From: Chloromonas sp. AAM2
Taxonomy: Eukaryota > Chlorophyta > Chlorophyceae > Chlamydomonadales > Chlamydomonadaceae
Direction of reading: 5' to 3'
NCBI GenBank assembly: GCA_004335635.1
Contig: QAXH01004055.1
Location: forward strand, 1-64,000
Length of the DNA: 64,000 nucleotides
Part shown: one piece after another, positions 38,456 to 62,085 of the stretch
Layout: every line of letters begins with the position of its first letter
Position numbering within the stretch: position 1 is the first letter of the stretch
Notes under the pieces: generated by a model
Seen by the model: the letters and a program-made list of their open reading frames with translations, nothing else
Told to the model about the DNA's origin: nothing
Database searches by the model: none
Position numbers and translations under genes: made by a program

Positions 38456-41400
38456 CTACATGCTGCGCACAGCTGCCCGCATGCGCTTGCGCTCCTCCAT
38501 GAGTTGCCCCATGCGGCCTGCCGCATGTGGGAGCGCCTCCGCAGGGCACCACGCCCAGCACATGCGGAAGAACCCTGGCTCCTCAGCACGGCACGCCTCA
38601 CCTGTGAAGCAACATGCCACAGGGCTTTGAGCATGCCCATCGGAGGTATGCCAGAAGGAAAAATTACTGTGGGTTGTGAGACAATTCCTGTGTGACTCCC
38701 AGTTCTGATGCGTTTGTTTGAGTGCATCAGACCTAACATGACTTTGTACGTGTGTACGAGTGCACTGTTCTCTCACGGTGTGTGGTGTTGGTGGACAACG
38801 TTGAGCCACTTCTGGGACAAACATGGCTACCGTGATGGGTCATGTCTGCCGTGATGGGTCATGTCTGCCGTAATGACAGGACATGGTGTGTTTTCATGTA
38901 TGTGAGTGTATGAGTGCCTCTACACTTTGAATTGGTAGACGGTACAGTGCCACTTCTGACATGGCATCCCAATCAGTGCATCTGAACAGAACCGCCAGGG
39001 CATCATTGCGCCAGTGCTTGGGCATCTCCAGGGTGTCGCCCAGACTCCCAAGGCATGACGAACCAAGTAGCAAACAACACATGGAACGGTAAGTCAAAAC
39101 TGACGACCAGGAAGGAACACTCATGGCGCTCATTGGCTTGCCAGTCGTGCCTATGCACCCATCAGCCATCACACAGCCCTGTGCTGCATGTGCACAAGTC
39201 ACCGTGATCCTCACCGGGTGTCAGGATCACTCCGATTTGCACGAGCGCCTGCCACAGGTCGCGCTCGCCCTCCCAGCCCTGCTGCAGCAGGCCCTCGCGC
39301 AAGTCAACCCAACAGAACATCGCAGCGGTGGCGCACACATAGGGAATGAAGGCCAGATTCAGCGCGTCTGCACAGGCAGGCAGCCAACGCTGCTTGATTG
39401 TATTTTGCACAAGTACAATTCAGTCATGCAGCTTGTCTTGACGTGTCAGGTGGCTCATGGTGCGGTCTGGCATCCCTATGCTGCCACTCTGCATGCAAGT
39501 GCACACGACAATGGGCACAACCTCACCTGACAACCCTTTGAATGCTGTCTTCAAGCGCTTGCAGTTTTCAAGAATGAACGCGTCCACGAATGCATCGTCA
39601 TTTAGAATCTGCGCAAAGAATCAAAGCAAGCTGCAGTGTTCTGCAGTGCATCACATCACACGGTGCTGCCTAGGGACGGGTGCGGATCGACAGCAACAAG
39701 AACAACAGTTCAACAAGAGCAAGCTGTTCTCGACAAGAAAAGGTTGATGGCCGTGAGAAAGCCGTGACCGCAGGCGGGCGAGGCTGAAGGGCAGGGCGAG
39801 GGTGGGGGCACAAGAATTGGGGGCACCTTGCCGACAACACAAAGACCCAGTGGATGCGTGCACCCTTCGTACCTGTTGTGCTGGGTTGTCAACCTATGAT
39901 GGTTGTGCTGGGAACGCGACTGGAGGCAGGTATAAACCTTACTTTTGACCCCTAACGGAAGTAGCCCAATTTATTCACGGCAATGGCCTAGGCACCCTCC
40001 AAGGAGCTTGCGTTCAAGTTCTGGCGCGATTCTGAGCTGGTCAGGAACGGAGGTCCTAGGGGAGGGGGGGAGGGGTCAGGGGGCTACCAGCACATGTGAT
40101 GCTTCGGAAAGCTCCCATGAAACTGAGCGCAATGGCATACTCAAAAGTCTGTAATGGACCTATAGATTGGCTGTTTGGGGGGTGGTGCTTGTAAAGGAGC
40201 CCCCTCCCCCCCTTCCCCCCCCTCTGACCAAAACGTGTTACCTCCTGATTGGTCATGTGAGTCAGCCAACCTGTCAAGTCAGGCTAGTGCTTAACATATG
40301 TGTTTTGACGACTGCCGGCTTCCTGTTGTATGATATCCAATGCCTCTTGAGAGGTAAAAAGCATCTGTACATCAAGTGCCTGTGCCAACCCACCTGCGTC
40401 ATGGTCCAGAGGGTGGGTACTGAGCAGGAATGGTAGTAGGCAAGGGTGTCAACTGCCTGCATTGCCAGGCGTACATGCTTTGGTGCATATCGCATATTGC
40501 ATACTGCATATCGGATTTGAACAGTATGGGCATGATGACGCCTTGAGCAAGTGAAACAAGGATTCACCAAACAGCCATGGCCCCATGCACTCCCGGCCGC
40601 ATGCGCACTCCCATGCGCAAATGCCATCTATGGTTTCCCCACCTGCATGAGCGTCGGGTTGCGTGTGTGCAGCACGCCCACCCGGAGGCCTGAGGCGCAG
40701 AAGTCCTTGGACAGGCCACACACCGTGTGCAGCAGCAGCGGCAACAGCTCAGCCTGGCACATGCACAAAGCAACCGAAAGGGTACGCTTGCGGCCGGTGT
40801 GGCATCTGAGCCACAGTGCAAGCGTGGATGCCGGACAAGAGGGATTGGGCAGGCCAGTCCAGGCCCGGCTGCACGTGTCCACAGCGTGTGCAACCCTTTA
40901 TCGTTGGCAAATACACGCACAGAGGGTGATCGTTTGAATCAATAAGCAAAATTTGTACTATATATATATATATTTGTAGTACTAAGCGTGAAGCAGAGGC
41001 GCCATGAGCCGTGAACAAGCAGGCATCAGCAACAGGTCCATCATGCGCTCTGGCATGAAGCAAACCACTTCTTTACTGTATCACATCATTGAGTTGTCCT
41101 TTGGCATGTGTCTGGCTTGATGTGATTTGAATCCATCAACACGCTTGGCAATGCGTGAGCTGCCGCACCAACCTGCGTAGAGCTGATGTTGCCTTCCGCC
41201 GCCTCCTTGCGAGCCAGGACTTCAGTACTCACAAACTCAGGTCCCTTCTTGTCCCACACAGACAATGCGTAGATTTCATCACTGCGGGCAGACGGCAAGT
41301 CTACAGTCAGAGTGTGTGATCATCTCGCTCAACTCAAAGGCACGTGTCTGGAAAACACCACCTTGAACCATGTTATCTGTGTGGTGACACGGGCAGCCAG

Positions 41401-42145
41401 AATGAGTATGAGCAGAAGGCATACTGGGACGTGACATGAAAGGCAGGCGCACACGGAAGGGCGTGCCATACCAGCAAATGCTGACGTAACCAGGCGCAGG
41501 TCGCATGCTGGGCTCGACCGCAGGAAGGTTGTAATCGCTCCCATGCACCTTATGAAGTGCACATGGTTCTTGAGGCACCAGTGCAAGATGTCCCGCACTG
41601 TGCTGCTCTGGTACCTGCAGGACAGAGGTGAAAGCGAGGACAGGCGTTGTGAACGCAGTGCGAGGCTAACCTTCGGTGCCTGTGTGGCGCCCATGGGTCT
41701 GCGAAGTGCAAATCGAACGACAAAACCGACCTAGTGCAGTGTCCTGATGGTTCTGAAGACTTCTACCATCCTTTCCGCACGAATCAGAACGCTTTCCAGG
41801 TGATTGTAGCTCCGTTACTGGTGGTGGGCGCTTTGTGGGCGACTGTCGGAGACAGCTAAAGAACACAATAATGGCGTAACTTACGAGCAAATTTTGACGA
41901 ATGCTTGATTGTAGCAATACACTGAACGAGAGCTTTTAGACGACTTCCTGGTCGTTGATATCGACTTCGTGGTTGCAGAGACTGACCTCTGAACGGTCAG
42001 GACAGCGGTGCCACACATGTGGGATTGCAGTTAAGCGCAGTAATGCAATTGGTGCGCCTGCAGCACAGTGTGTGATGACATGCCAGACTGCACACAGAGC
42101 TGAGTTGCACGGCCCCTTCCAGCCCCGACCGCTTCTCACACTATT

Positions 42146-42176
<31 letters not shown>

Positions 42177-43889
42177 TGGCCTTGATGGGGTGGCCCTCAG
42201 CCGCTGCTCCCGCCGCTGCACAGTCCAGCTGCCCGCCCACATCCCCAGACTCATCCAGGGGAAACAGCACGGGATGGGCTCCGTCACGAACCTGAACGTA
42301 CCATTCAACAGTCGTGGAACTCAGATCTGAGTTCATGCGCCCATGCTCAATGGACAAACCTTGCGCTCTGAGCGACAGTAAACTGCAACCAGTCAACCCA
42401 AATGTTGTATGCATACAACTAATGTTCAAGCCGCCGGGAACGGCAGCTTGCCCACCTTCATATCATTGATGAAAAATGGGTAGATTGGGCTTGGCAGCAA
42501 CACTCCGTCTCCTGACGCCAGCAAGCACCAAAACAGCAGGTCCAGGCAGGCGCCTGCTCCTGACAGTAGGGCCAGGTTAGCAGGGTCCACTTCAACACCC
42601 TGCAGGCAGACCACATAAGGGCAGAGGCATGAAAACACATTGCCAGGGCTTTCTAACCCAGTCTAGCAGGCCCTTCGTGCGAGTTGAATCCCCTTACTCA
42701 GTTGCTTATGCGCATCCACTAGCCTGGTGTAACACAATATACGCATCTGAGAGCTTGGCCAATGCTGCACAAGACCGAAGGATGAAGGACCTTGATCCGC
42801 TCAGAGCTGACATCAGATGCGTCGTGCATGTTTCTTCAGTGCTTCTGTCCTTTGCCAATGCATGCAGAGTGCAACACTGATGCATGGAAGTTCATACCAA
42901 CAAGACATGCACGTGAAGTCAAGACGTCACCAGCGTCAGCCATGCCCATTCAAGGAAGGACAAATCCGAGCATACATGCACCCATGGCTGCACATGATAT
43001 TCATAGCTAGTGAGGCCGGTTGAAGTATGTCATTAGCACAGTGACATGGACACAGAGATGGGTCCATGGTGCCAGGCCCCCATGCACAGCTCAGCAGGAT
43101 GCATGCTGCTGGCCCACCCGCATGAAGGTGCGGCTCATCATGTGGGCAAACGCCTCTCTGGCTTCCGGGCTACCCCTATAGCTGGCTGGGTAGCTCAGGA
43201 TGCTGAGTGGCATGCCCTTCTGAACCATACAAAGCTTGTCCTGCGCAAGCAATGTGGAGAGGATGATTCTGCACTGCATTGCACCTGCAGCATACTATCA
43301 CTAGTGGCTTGTGCTCACATTCACCACGCTCTCATGGCATCATCAAGGCCTGACTGTGCACAGCACGCTACAAGATGGCAGTGTGTTGTGTGCGGGGGGA
43401 TCTGGTTGGCAGGCTTGGCCGGGCTTCTTAAGGTGCCACAAGCGCAGCAGTACCCACTGATTTGCACAAACTATCAGGAGAATGCAGGTTTGGCTTACTC
43501 CTCAGACGATGTATCATCGGTGATGCTGTCATGACCTTTAGGCAATGATAAAGGTAATGCTGATAAAGGCATCACTAATGTTGTCCTCCTGTCGGTGCCT
43601 GTTGCCAGGCGATAACAGGCGGTGCCTTATCCATGTGTAGCTTGTCTTGCCCCAGCTGTTCAGCACATTGGTCATACCCACTTTCCTCGGCCTCCATGAG
43701 ACCAGTGACTCTTGCCCGATACATGCCCAATATGCCTGTGTCACGAAGCGCCTGGGTAAATTGTTTCCAGTAATTATGAGTGACTAAGGTGCCCAAGACA
43801 ATCCCTCATCACCCACATGCATCATGTCTGCTGTCAACTTGTTCTCGGCAATTGAGCAGATGATGTCGCCTTCCGGGTCTTCAGCACTC
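38456..43889 (-). CDS. PLP-dependent aminotransferase class I/II, ACC-synthase-like
   Basis: Fold-type I PLP enzyme. In order on the minus strand: SAEDPEGDIICSIAENKLTAD (in part; ~43889-43819), LRDTGILGMYRARVTGLME (~43755-43685), SYRGSPEAREAFAHMMSRTF (~43188-43131), LALLSGAGACLDLLFWCLL (~42600-42430), LLANPNNPTGI (~42140), HFISDEIYALSVW across the exon junction at 41270/41530, the PLP-lysine motif CGLSKDFCASGLRVG (Lys codon 40706-40708), DDAFVDAFILENCKRLKTAF (~39615-39530), MFCWVDLREGLL (~39330) and the last exon GEACRAEEPGFFRMCWAW, ending TAG at 38456. 'EPGxFR' near the C-terminus and 'SLSKD'-like lysine motif match ACC synthases and related aminotransferases. Whether it makes ACC is not decidable from sequence alone. 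First exon(s) upstream of 43889 were not found. Confidence 0.85.
38689..38820 (+). repeat. dispersed repeat family 3, copy 2
   Basis: CCCAGTTCTGATGCGTTTGT, TGTGGTGTTGGTGGACAAC and GAGCCACTTCTGGGAC match copy 1 at 19251. It lies within the last intron of the aminotransferase gene. Confidence 0.75.
40958..40973. repeat. (TA)n microsatellite
   Basis: Short TA run in an aminotransferase intron. Confidence 0.85.
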
Positions 43890-45149
43890 CTGTAACAAAC
43901 AAAACACGTGTGTCTCGAGTGACCTGGAGTATGTGCCCTGGAGTATAACAATGCTATCGCTGCCTATGCGAATATACGATGTACCATCGCATGAACCTTC
44001 CTGGTCAACAAGGAGGGTGTAGTGTGCCACCTCCTTTTTCAGTACCACCGGTCACAAAGCTGGTGACGCGCATCAGCTGACTGCGAATCATGCAGCCGAT
44101 GTATATGGGTGAGCAGATGCATAGCAGCGGCCCCCCTGTACAACCCCGCACACTCTCACAAAGCTGTGATGCCTCACGTCCGTAGCAGATGCACACCCCA
44201 CCATGTGCGTGACTGTGCTGTACAAACTGCCGCTCTGTATGGAGGGTTAGGCACCAACGAAAGCAGCGCACGTTGGCTAACGTAGTGTGGTGCATGGCCA
44301 GATTCTGAAGCCATTTGCCAAATGCTGTTGTGCTTGTAGACTAACGTGATCCCGTGAATAGCGCGCCGTCGGCAAAATTCTTGCCCAGCCAACATGGGTC
44401 ATCACAGGTTTTCACACTTCTTCAATTCTGTTGTCACGTTATGGCGTTACGATCTGCGAAAACATTGACCCTTTACAACCCCGCAGCTGCATGCAACGCT
44501 TGCAGCCAGCTTGCAAACGAGCCGTGTACGTGGCAAATGGCGCAAGGATGGCTGCGGCGTACGCAGCTAGTGTGCACGTAAGGTTGCCGCATTCGTCCAG
44601 AACATGGGAAGCATAAGCCTAAACTCTGTAACCATAGTTTCGTGCGTCGACCAGCGCGAGTTAGGACAGGCAGTGGTTTGGGACAGCTCTGGCAACGCAC
44701 CGCTTCATCGCTCAGCTGTTGACGAATGGCACTGCTCTTAAAAGGTGCATGTCTGCTATACCCTAAGAGCAGTTGTGTGCCGTTATAACAGGTCAATGGC
44801 CTCCGCCACCATGGACCACCACTGGGTTGGCTTTTCTTCTTTTGAGCCTGGCAAATGGCTCTTATCTGTAGAGGAGGTGCATGCAAAAGGTGAAATCATA
44901 CAAAGCCTGAACAGGCACAAAAAAAGAATTTGCACAGGCAATGAAGAGAGCAAGAAATTGAAATGCTTAGAGCTAGTGGTAAGCTCAATCAAGCTAAGGT
45001 GTGTACGTCAGCCTGTGCAGTGCTGCGTTGAGGAGTACCATACTATATGATCAAGTTCTAAAAAACTACGGGTAAAATCCTCATGGCTAAGACTTCAGGG
45101 CTCACATCGCCCGACTAGCATCTACGATTACTGTTCAGAAATCCGGTGT
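43890..45149. other. unresolved interval: 5' exons of aminotransferase plus spacer
   Basis: Should contain the first exon and promoter of the aminotransferase (minus strand) and the 3' UTR of the UPF0193 gene. A minus-strand frame starting at 44395 (MLAGQEFCRRRAIHG) could be a first exon but lacks conservation I can recognise. A plus-strand frame at 44805-45050 is AT-richer than its neighbours and unsupported. Confidence 0.35.
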
Positions 45150-47200
45150 CTATTTGCGCTGCCATGGCGCTTCCACGTGTGCATGCTTGCGCTGTGGGGC
45201 CCCAGCACCGGCGTCCACTCCCAGAGACTGGAGCTGCACCAATCGCTGTTGTATCTCCCCTCTCAGCTGTGCCTCGTAGGCCTGCTCCCGACCCGCTGCG
45301 CGCATGCTCTCCAGAAATTCGCTGCGCTCAGACACCTGCGGGTCGCATCAGATGACATGGCAAAACATTGCCCACTACTGGGTAACCTGGCAGACCGCTG
45401 CTTAAGAAAGCCATCAGCGTCAGAGAACAATCCTGCCAGTCTACTGCCGGAAGTTGGATGGTAGTCTCTGTTGGCCTACTCCGCTACACCTCGCCCTACT
45501 GTGACCGCCTTGGCTTGCCTCACCTCCTGCACCAGCTGGTCAATCAGCGCCTCCTTCACGTTCACTGGCCTTGACTTGCATGCCTCTGCCTCAGCTGCTG
45601 CACTGGCTGCTGCAACTGCGGCCTGATGCTTCCGCACCCCGGCTGAGCCGCCTAACTCCATCACCTGTACGCATGGGCAATGCACAAGTTATCACCAGCG
45701 AGTGCTCCTGCCCATCTGGGAATGTAATGCACGACTAAATCAGAGGCACATGAAAGGCTTTCCATGAGTGTGGTAATCCAACGTGATCTCCATGCAGCAA
45801 AGCATGGCGTGTACCCACGATGTTGGTGTCAAGTGTTGCCATACCTCCAGACTCTTTTATGCAGTACGAGCTGTGTGAGCCTGGCCAGGCTGCACAGTGG
45901 CAGCTATGTGCTTCAGGCACATGCTGGTCACGTGCATGTTTCAGCCACCAACCTGCGCCAGCTGGTCCTTCAGCACCTCCCTGTTCGGTGCAGGCGCTGT
46001 GCCCACATACTGCTCCCTCTCTGGCGCAGGCATCTGCACTGCCATGCGCTTGCCGGAGAAACTGAAGACGCATGGGAAAACAGCACATGGCAGAGTAGCT
46101 CATGTGCATCACGTCTCGCCCTGATCCAAGCAACGTTTAGTCATGGCTGTTGCACAGGTGCTTCTGTACATGCGCATGATCCTGTGTGCGCATCCCGTCA
46201 CATGCCCAGCCCATGACTTCCTTGGCGACTGATCCCAGGAGCATGCCACCCTCTGCCCCACCTGCCAGGCGCCACAGGCAAGGGTGGCCCCCTGCAGCCC
46301 CCCTTCTTGTATGCGGGCACGTTCCTTGTGAGGGGGTTAGTCTTGGAGCTGGGTGGTGCATATGTGGCAGTGCGGGTGAGGAGGGAATCAACCCAACCAG
46401 ATCCACCGCCTGCAGCAAAACACGTACGTTATACTGCGGTAGAATGTTTGGTACTGATGCATGACTGGGTGCGATAGAGGAAGGTAGAGATGCCAAGCAA
46501 GCTAGCCATAGCCGGCGAGGCTGGACAAAGCAGATACCATGGTGTCGATCCAGCTTCCCTGCTTGCCCGGCTGCCTGTTCTGCTACTGAAGCACTGGAGA
46601 CACACGAACAATAAAATGCACGCTTAGGAACAGCAGTTGTGAGACTGCGCGTGCATCTAGGCCATGGGCGGCACAAAGCCTTCCGCAAGATACACTCCTT
46701 GAAACAAGGAGGCAAGTGCCAAGCGCATGACTATCCCTCCCACAAGCAGCCCTGCTGCCGAGGGAGCATCGTGACTCTTGCCTTTAACCCTGCTCGCCAC
46801 ATCCTGCATTGCTCGTAGAGAGAGCCCTCGCTTCTGCATGGAGTCTGCAACATGGAGAACAGAACCGCGCATGGGTTTCTGCTGCAGCTGCATGTCGTGT
46901 GCACTCTTGAACAAAGACATCCCACTGTGCCAGGTCGCATGTCAGGCTGCATAATGTGGTCAAAGGGCACAGCTCTCTCTTGCTGCTTGATTCATGAAGG
47001 CTGCTGATGATGCATGCTACTTGATGCATGATGCATGACTGTGCTAAACCATGCTGTACGTCACTTGTCAATCTCTCACATGATTGAGGCTTGTACCCAC
47101 CCTCTAAAAGCTTCTGAGTCTCTGGCGTGAGTCCAGTCCCCGCTAAAGCGCCAGCGGCATTCTGGGGAGTGCCCGGCTTCGAAGATTTCCCGAAACTCAT
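45150..47200 (-). CDS. UPF0193 (EVG1/C22orf23-like) family protein
   Basis: Function of the family is unknown. Exon 1 (47200-~47102) encodes MSFGKSSKPGT and GLTPETQKLLE; phase 1 joins it to DSMQKRGLSLRAMQDVASRVKG (first part at ~46851 down), which matches the family's 'TPET..LL..MM.ESKL' region. Middle exons are less certain: KERARIQEGGLQGATL (~46335-46285) and MAVQMPAPEREQYVGTAPAP (~46046-45953). The two last exons are clear: VNVKEALIDQLVQE (to ~45525) and SERSEFLESMRAAG / RGEIQQRLVQLQSLG (~45336-45150), matching the family's conserved C-terminus 'LV.EI.ER.EFL..M...G...Y...I..EI...L'. The protein ends TAA at 45150. Homologues are best known from animals; a link to cilia is possible but not shown here. 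Confidence 0.7.
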
Positions 47201-47953
47201 TGCGCTGCAATCATCGGTTCATCTTCATAAATGGATGCCTTTATGTCATACCTGTGTGCGGCGTGCCTGTGGCCGTACACCTGTTACACAGGTGGGCACG
47301 TTTCAGTACTTTTCACTGTTAGCGGGCACGCGCAAACTCAATGCAATTGCAAATGCAAGCCGCGGTTTGCGCATCGCAGCCCGTAAACTGGACTGTGCAT
47401 CGTGGACGCCGTCTTGGCAGCGTCTCGAGGTAGTCACTCGCAACGCCCAGTGGATCACAAACCCTTTCCAATCCTCAATTGACTTCAAACCTCAACAACA
47501 AGTAAGACATCGCGTGGCTGCCTGCAGGCCCCGCCCCAGCGCAATCAGATCTCGAATGGACCGAGCAGGTGGGCCAAGTTTCTGTGCAGAAATTTGCCAA
47601 TGAGGCAGGCTCGTGTTCAGAGAGTCAGGTTGAACGTGTTCATCGCTGGTGATGTGAGGCACTGTGATGTGAGGCACGCATCACTGTGAACTCTAGACTC
47701 GTCTTCATACCCAGAATGAGTAGGGGAATGCACGCATATCACATCATGGTGCCCAGCAGAACTAAAAGCAGCAGTGAGCGTGGGCATCGGTTACTGCTTG
47801 CGGGGCATGCTGCATGCCAAGACACATCCATTTCCCACCAGCTTTTTGCCTGTGATTAGAGGAATCGCCCTGCATAATAACATTGTAATGTTTGACAAGT
47901 ACGTGAAGGCATGTTCACTTGTGCACTTGGCCGACCTTTCCTTCCTCACCATG
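47201..47953. promoter_or_regulatory. divergent region between UPF0193 gene and glyoxalase I
   Basis: Should hold both promoters and the unresolved first exon of glyoxalase. A frame at 47341 (MQLQMQAAVCASQPVNWTV) resembles a short leader, but its splice phase does not fit the next glyoxalase exon. A 15-bp direct repeat (GTGATGTGAGGCACT) occurs at about 47651-47680. Confidence 0.35.
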
Positions 47954-49896
47954 CAGGATTGCATTCCGTGCCAGGCGTCACGCCTACTCGGGACCCTGCC
48001 ACAAAGGGCTTCATCTTCCAGCAGGTGAGGCTCATCGCCTCTACCTATCAGAAGCTGTCCATGATGGAGCACCCGTCTCGTAGCAGATAAGAGGTGCAAT
48101 TGAGTCAACAAGTGTAAGCCCTTCACGCCTTGCTACTTGCATCGTCAAGCTGGTGCATGGCGCAGGCTAGTCCGAGCTTCCCACGATGGCCATGACACTA
48201 CGTGTGCATTCAATTTAGCACATGCTAGCTGCACCATGTGCCTGTTCTGGGTGCGCGACAACGGCTTTACCATCTAGCTGAGAGCAATGCGGCCAGAAGC
48301 ACCGCACCTACACTTCATGCAGTCTCGCTCCCCTGCAATGCGCTCGGCTGCTTGTTGCACTGCAGACAATGTTCCGTGTCAAGGACCCTAAGGTTTCACT
48401 TGATTTCTACACACGGATAATGGGCTTCACCTTGTTGGAAAAGTTGGACTTTCCTGAGATGAAGTTCAGCCTGGTAAGATTAGAGATGGAGGTCAGCCTG
48501 GTAAGGTCAGAGGCTGAAATGCGTGAGCGATACACAGGGTTTGACTGTCTGCTACACAAGTCATGTATGGATGTGGCCACCTTGCCTGGATAGGCTCTTT
48601 CTACATCCATCTGTGCTGACTGCAGTACTTCCTGGGCTTCTACCCTGCTGAGGAGGTGCCAAACGACCCCAAGGACCGGATTGAGTGGTGCTTCTCGCGC
48701 CCTGCAACACTGGAGCTCACTCACAACTGGGGAACAGAGAGCGACCCTGAATTCAAGGTGTGTCAAAGGGTCCGCGCACGCAAGGATATGCACGTCTAAC
48801 TGCATACTCCATCACGTACAGTTGTTTGACAGTTGTGTGCTGCCTGTTGACATGTCTTTGACAAGTGTTTGACATGACCGCAGTTCAATGCTGATCTTGG
48901 CATGCTCAAGGGGTGCAAAGGTGCAGGCCTGGGGATGTGTGTGGACGCAACTGTTGCATGGCCTTTGACCACAACTGATGCCATAACGCTGACGCTCAGC
49001 ATTGGCGATGGATCATGAAGTCTGAGCAGCTGGTATCTGTTGAACATGCTGTGCAGGGGTACCATAACGGAAACTCTGAACCTAAAGGTTTTGGCCATAT
49101 TGGATTTGACGTACCAGACGTGCAAGCAGCCTGCAACCGTTTCGAAGAGTGAGTGATCAAATCTTTACATGGAAGCACCACAGTGGCGTGTAGTCCAAGA
49201 CCTGATGTGTATGTGTGCGTATCCAAACTGATGTGTACGTGTGAAGGCCAACACCACAGAGGCAGCCAGGCTCCAGTGCACAATCCGACTGCAAAATTGA
49301 AGGCGTCATCGTGTGCCGTGTGCTGTTTCCAGGCTCGGCGTGCAGTTTCAGAAGCGGCCTCAGGATGGAACCATGAAGGACATTGCCTTCATCAAGGATC
49401 CAGATGGATACTGGATCGAGGTAAGGGAATCAACACAGGCGATTGGCAGCCACATGATAAATGGCTGAAGGCAGACACAAACCGGAAAACTGAAAATCAG
49501 AACTCAAGGTGCGATTATACTAGGATGCAGATCACCAGAAGCATGTGGCATGTGCCATGTGGAACGCACATATGCTACGGCAAAGTCTTTAAAACTCCCA
49601 ACCATGGTCCATTGTGACTCGATGTTGATCAGTACGCCAGAACGGCATGGGTACAGGCTTGAGACTGATCACTCTTGTACAAGACGCACATACGCTGCGG
49701 CAAACTCCCGATTAGTACAACCTACGGCCTTAGCCCGGTCAGCACACCAGACAGCAAGGTATGGGTACATGCTGATGAACATGAATACACATGAATTGTA
49801 ACCAAACACCGCGCCATGCGTTTGCTAAGTTGAGTTTGTTGGTGTCTGTGACTGCAGATCTTCAGTGCACGTGCCAACCGAGCTCTGATCAAGTAA
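47954..49896 (+). CDS. GLO1: glyoxalase I (lactoylglutathione lyase), first exon unresolved
   Basis: Converts the methylglyoxal-glutathione hemithioacetal to S-lactoylglutathione. Exons: ~47956-48026 ([13 protein letters not shown]), 48366-48473 ([20 protein letters not shown], ..MKFSL), ~48626-48758 ([21 protein letters not shown] and [12 protein letters not shown]), ~49057-49149 ([20 protein letters not shown]), ~49333-49420 ([20 protein letters not shown] then IE) and 49856-49896 ([12 protein letters not shown], stop TAA). The four metal ligands of eukaryotic glyoxalase I are in place: Gln before TMFRVKDP, Glu in LELTH, His in GFGHIGF, Glu in YWIE. The single-domain length fits animal/plant-type enzymes. 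The exon at 47956 needs a preceding exon in phase 1; I could not identify it, so the N-terminus and any transit peptide are open. A 27-bp tandem duplication sits at the donor of the 48366 exon. Confidence 0.9.
48467..48520 (+). repeat. 27-bp tandem duplication of a 5' splice site
   Basis: TCAGCCTGGTAAG occurs at 48466-48478 and again at 48493-48505. Both copies carry exon end plus GTAAG donor. The segment between is in frame and free of stops, so the second donor would add nine residues to glyoxalase I. Confidence 0.85.
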
Positions 49897-50122
49897 AGGT
49901 CCATGTCATGATGTTTCCCACAAGTGCCAGAATGCATAGCGCCAGCAGCATCGCTAGTCCGGTCTGATCCTGCTTATGGTATTTCCAGACATACTTTCTG
50001 TGTTAGCTTTGGTAGACAGTGGCGATGAGGCTCAATGGATTTGAAGCATTTGATGCACTGGCGGCACCAGTCGGCCTCACCAATTTTGCAATTTTGAAGG
50101 GTACAGCCTGTTTGGTAGAATG
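49897..50122. other. short spacer between convergent glyoxalase and RecQ genes
   Basis: Contains both 3' UTRs. Nothing else is recognisable. Confidence 0.6.
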
Positions 50123-61077
<10,955 letters not shown>

Positions 61078-62085
61078 GTATCACCTGCTTGCAAGGCCTG
61101 CATCTCCTGGAGCAGCCTCCAAGGTTTGGTTGTAACATGGTGAGTACAGCAAACCCCAGTTCCGGCCACCAGGTGCTGAGAGCCTACTCAGATGAGCAGT
61201 GATATCCGTCAGCCTTGGCTGTGCTCCAGTGGCGCTCATCTTGCCTCTAGTCAGACGCACCGGTCAGGCGTGCTGTGCGTGCTGTCCGAACGAGACAGAT
61301 TGCTCATCGGGATGCCACTGAATGCCAACAGGATGCCACTGAAGCCTGTTGGACGGTGCATTCACCAAATGAAGCGAGCCGGACGCTGATAGCGGTTGCA
61401 TTTTTGAAATGTTGGTTATGGACGTTGGCTCGGACACACCATCTCCACTATCGATCCTCGGCCGATTCTCAGTTATAAGGAAGACAGCACGGAAGCACAC
61501 TACGACTGTGTAGTGTGTTTTGTGGCAACGGATATGGTCTCAAAGTTGTCTCAGTGTCATCAGGCGACTTGCATGTCAATCTGATATCAAACGGCTGCAG
61601 ATGGTCAGGCTTCAGGCAATATGGGAGATGTTCTCACAGAAATGTAATCCGCTTCGCAACAACAGGGAGCTAGAGCTGTTGTGTGGTCATGTCGCCTCAA
61701 TTGGCAATGAATTTCCCCCACAGCTGAATCAGCACAGTATGCAATTGTGCAGCAGTTGTGCCTGCATGACGTGACGCCGAAAATGCAGGTACCATCTGGC
61801 ATTTCTCTTGCAGGCACACGAATTGGCGTGTTAGCAGCTTTTGAGTGTCAGCATATGAAAGTGATATGCAGCCTTGGAGGCAAAGCTGGCACATTTCTTG
61901 ATGCGGCATGCGCTTAATTGTCACTGAAATTGGGACTGCAACGGCCACTCCTGACCAGCTGACCCATAGCCATCGTGTCCAAAACTCAATCAAGCGTTGA
62001 GTTGAGGGCTGCAACAGTTGGCTCTGGAAGGATGCATGATTCAAAGCAATCACGACTAGTCCACCATAGTGTGCATGTCGCACAC
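61078..62085. other. intergenic, about 1 kb
   Basis: Lies between the tentative RecQ start and the isochorismatase stop. It should hold the RecQ promoter. I see no gene or repeat in it. Confidence 0.45.

Noticed and set aside
44805..45050. Plus-strand ORF with MDHHWVGFSSFEPGKW
   Set aside because: Short, AT-rich compared with the real exons here, and without conserved features.
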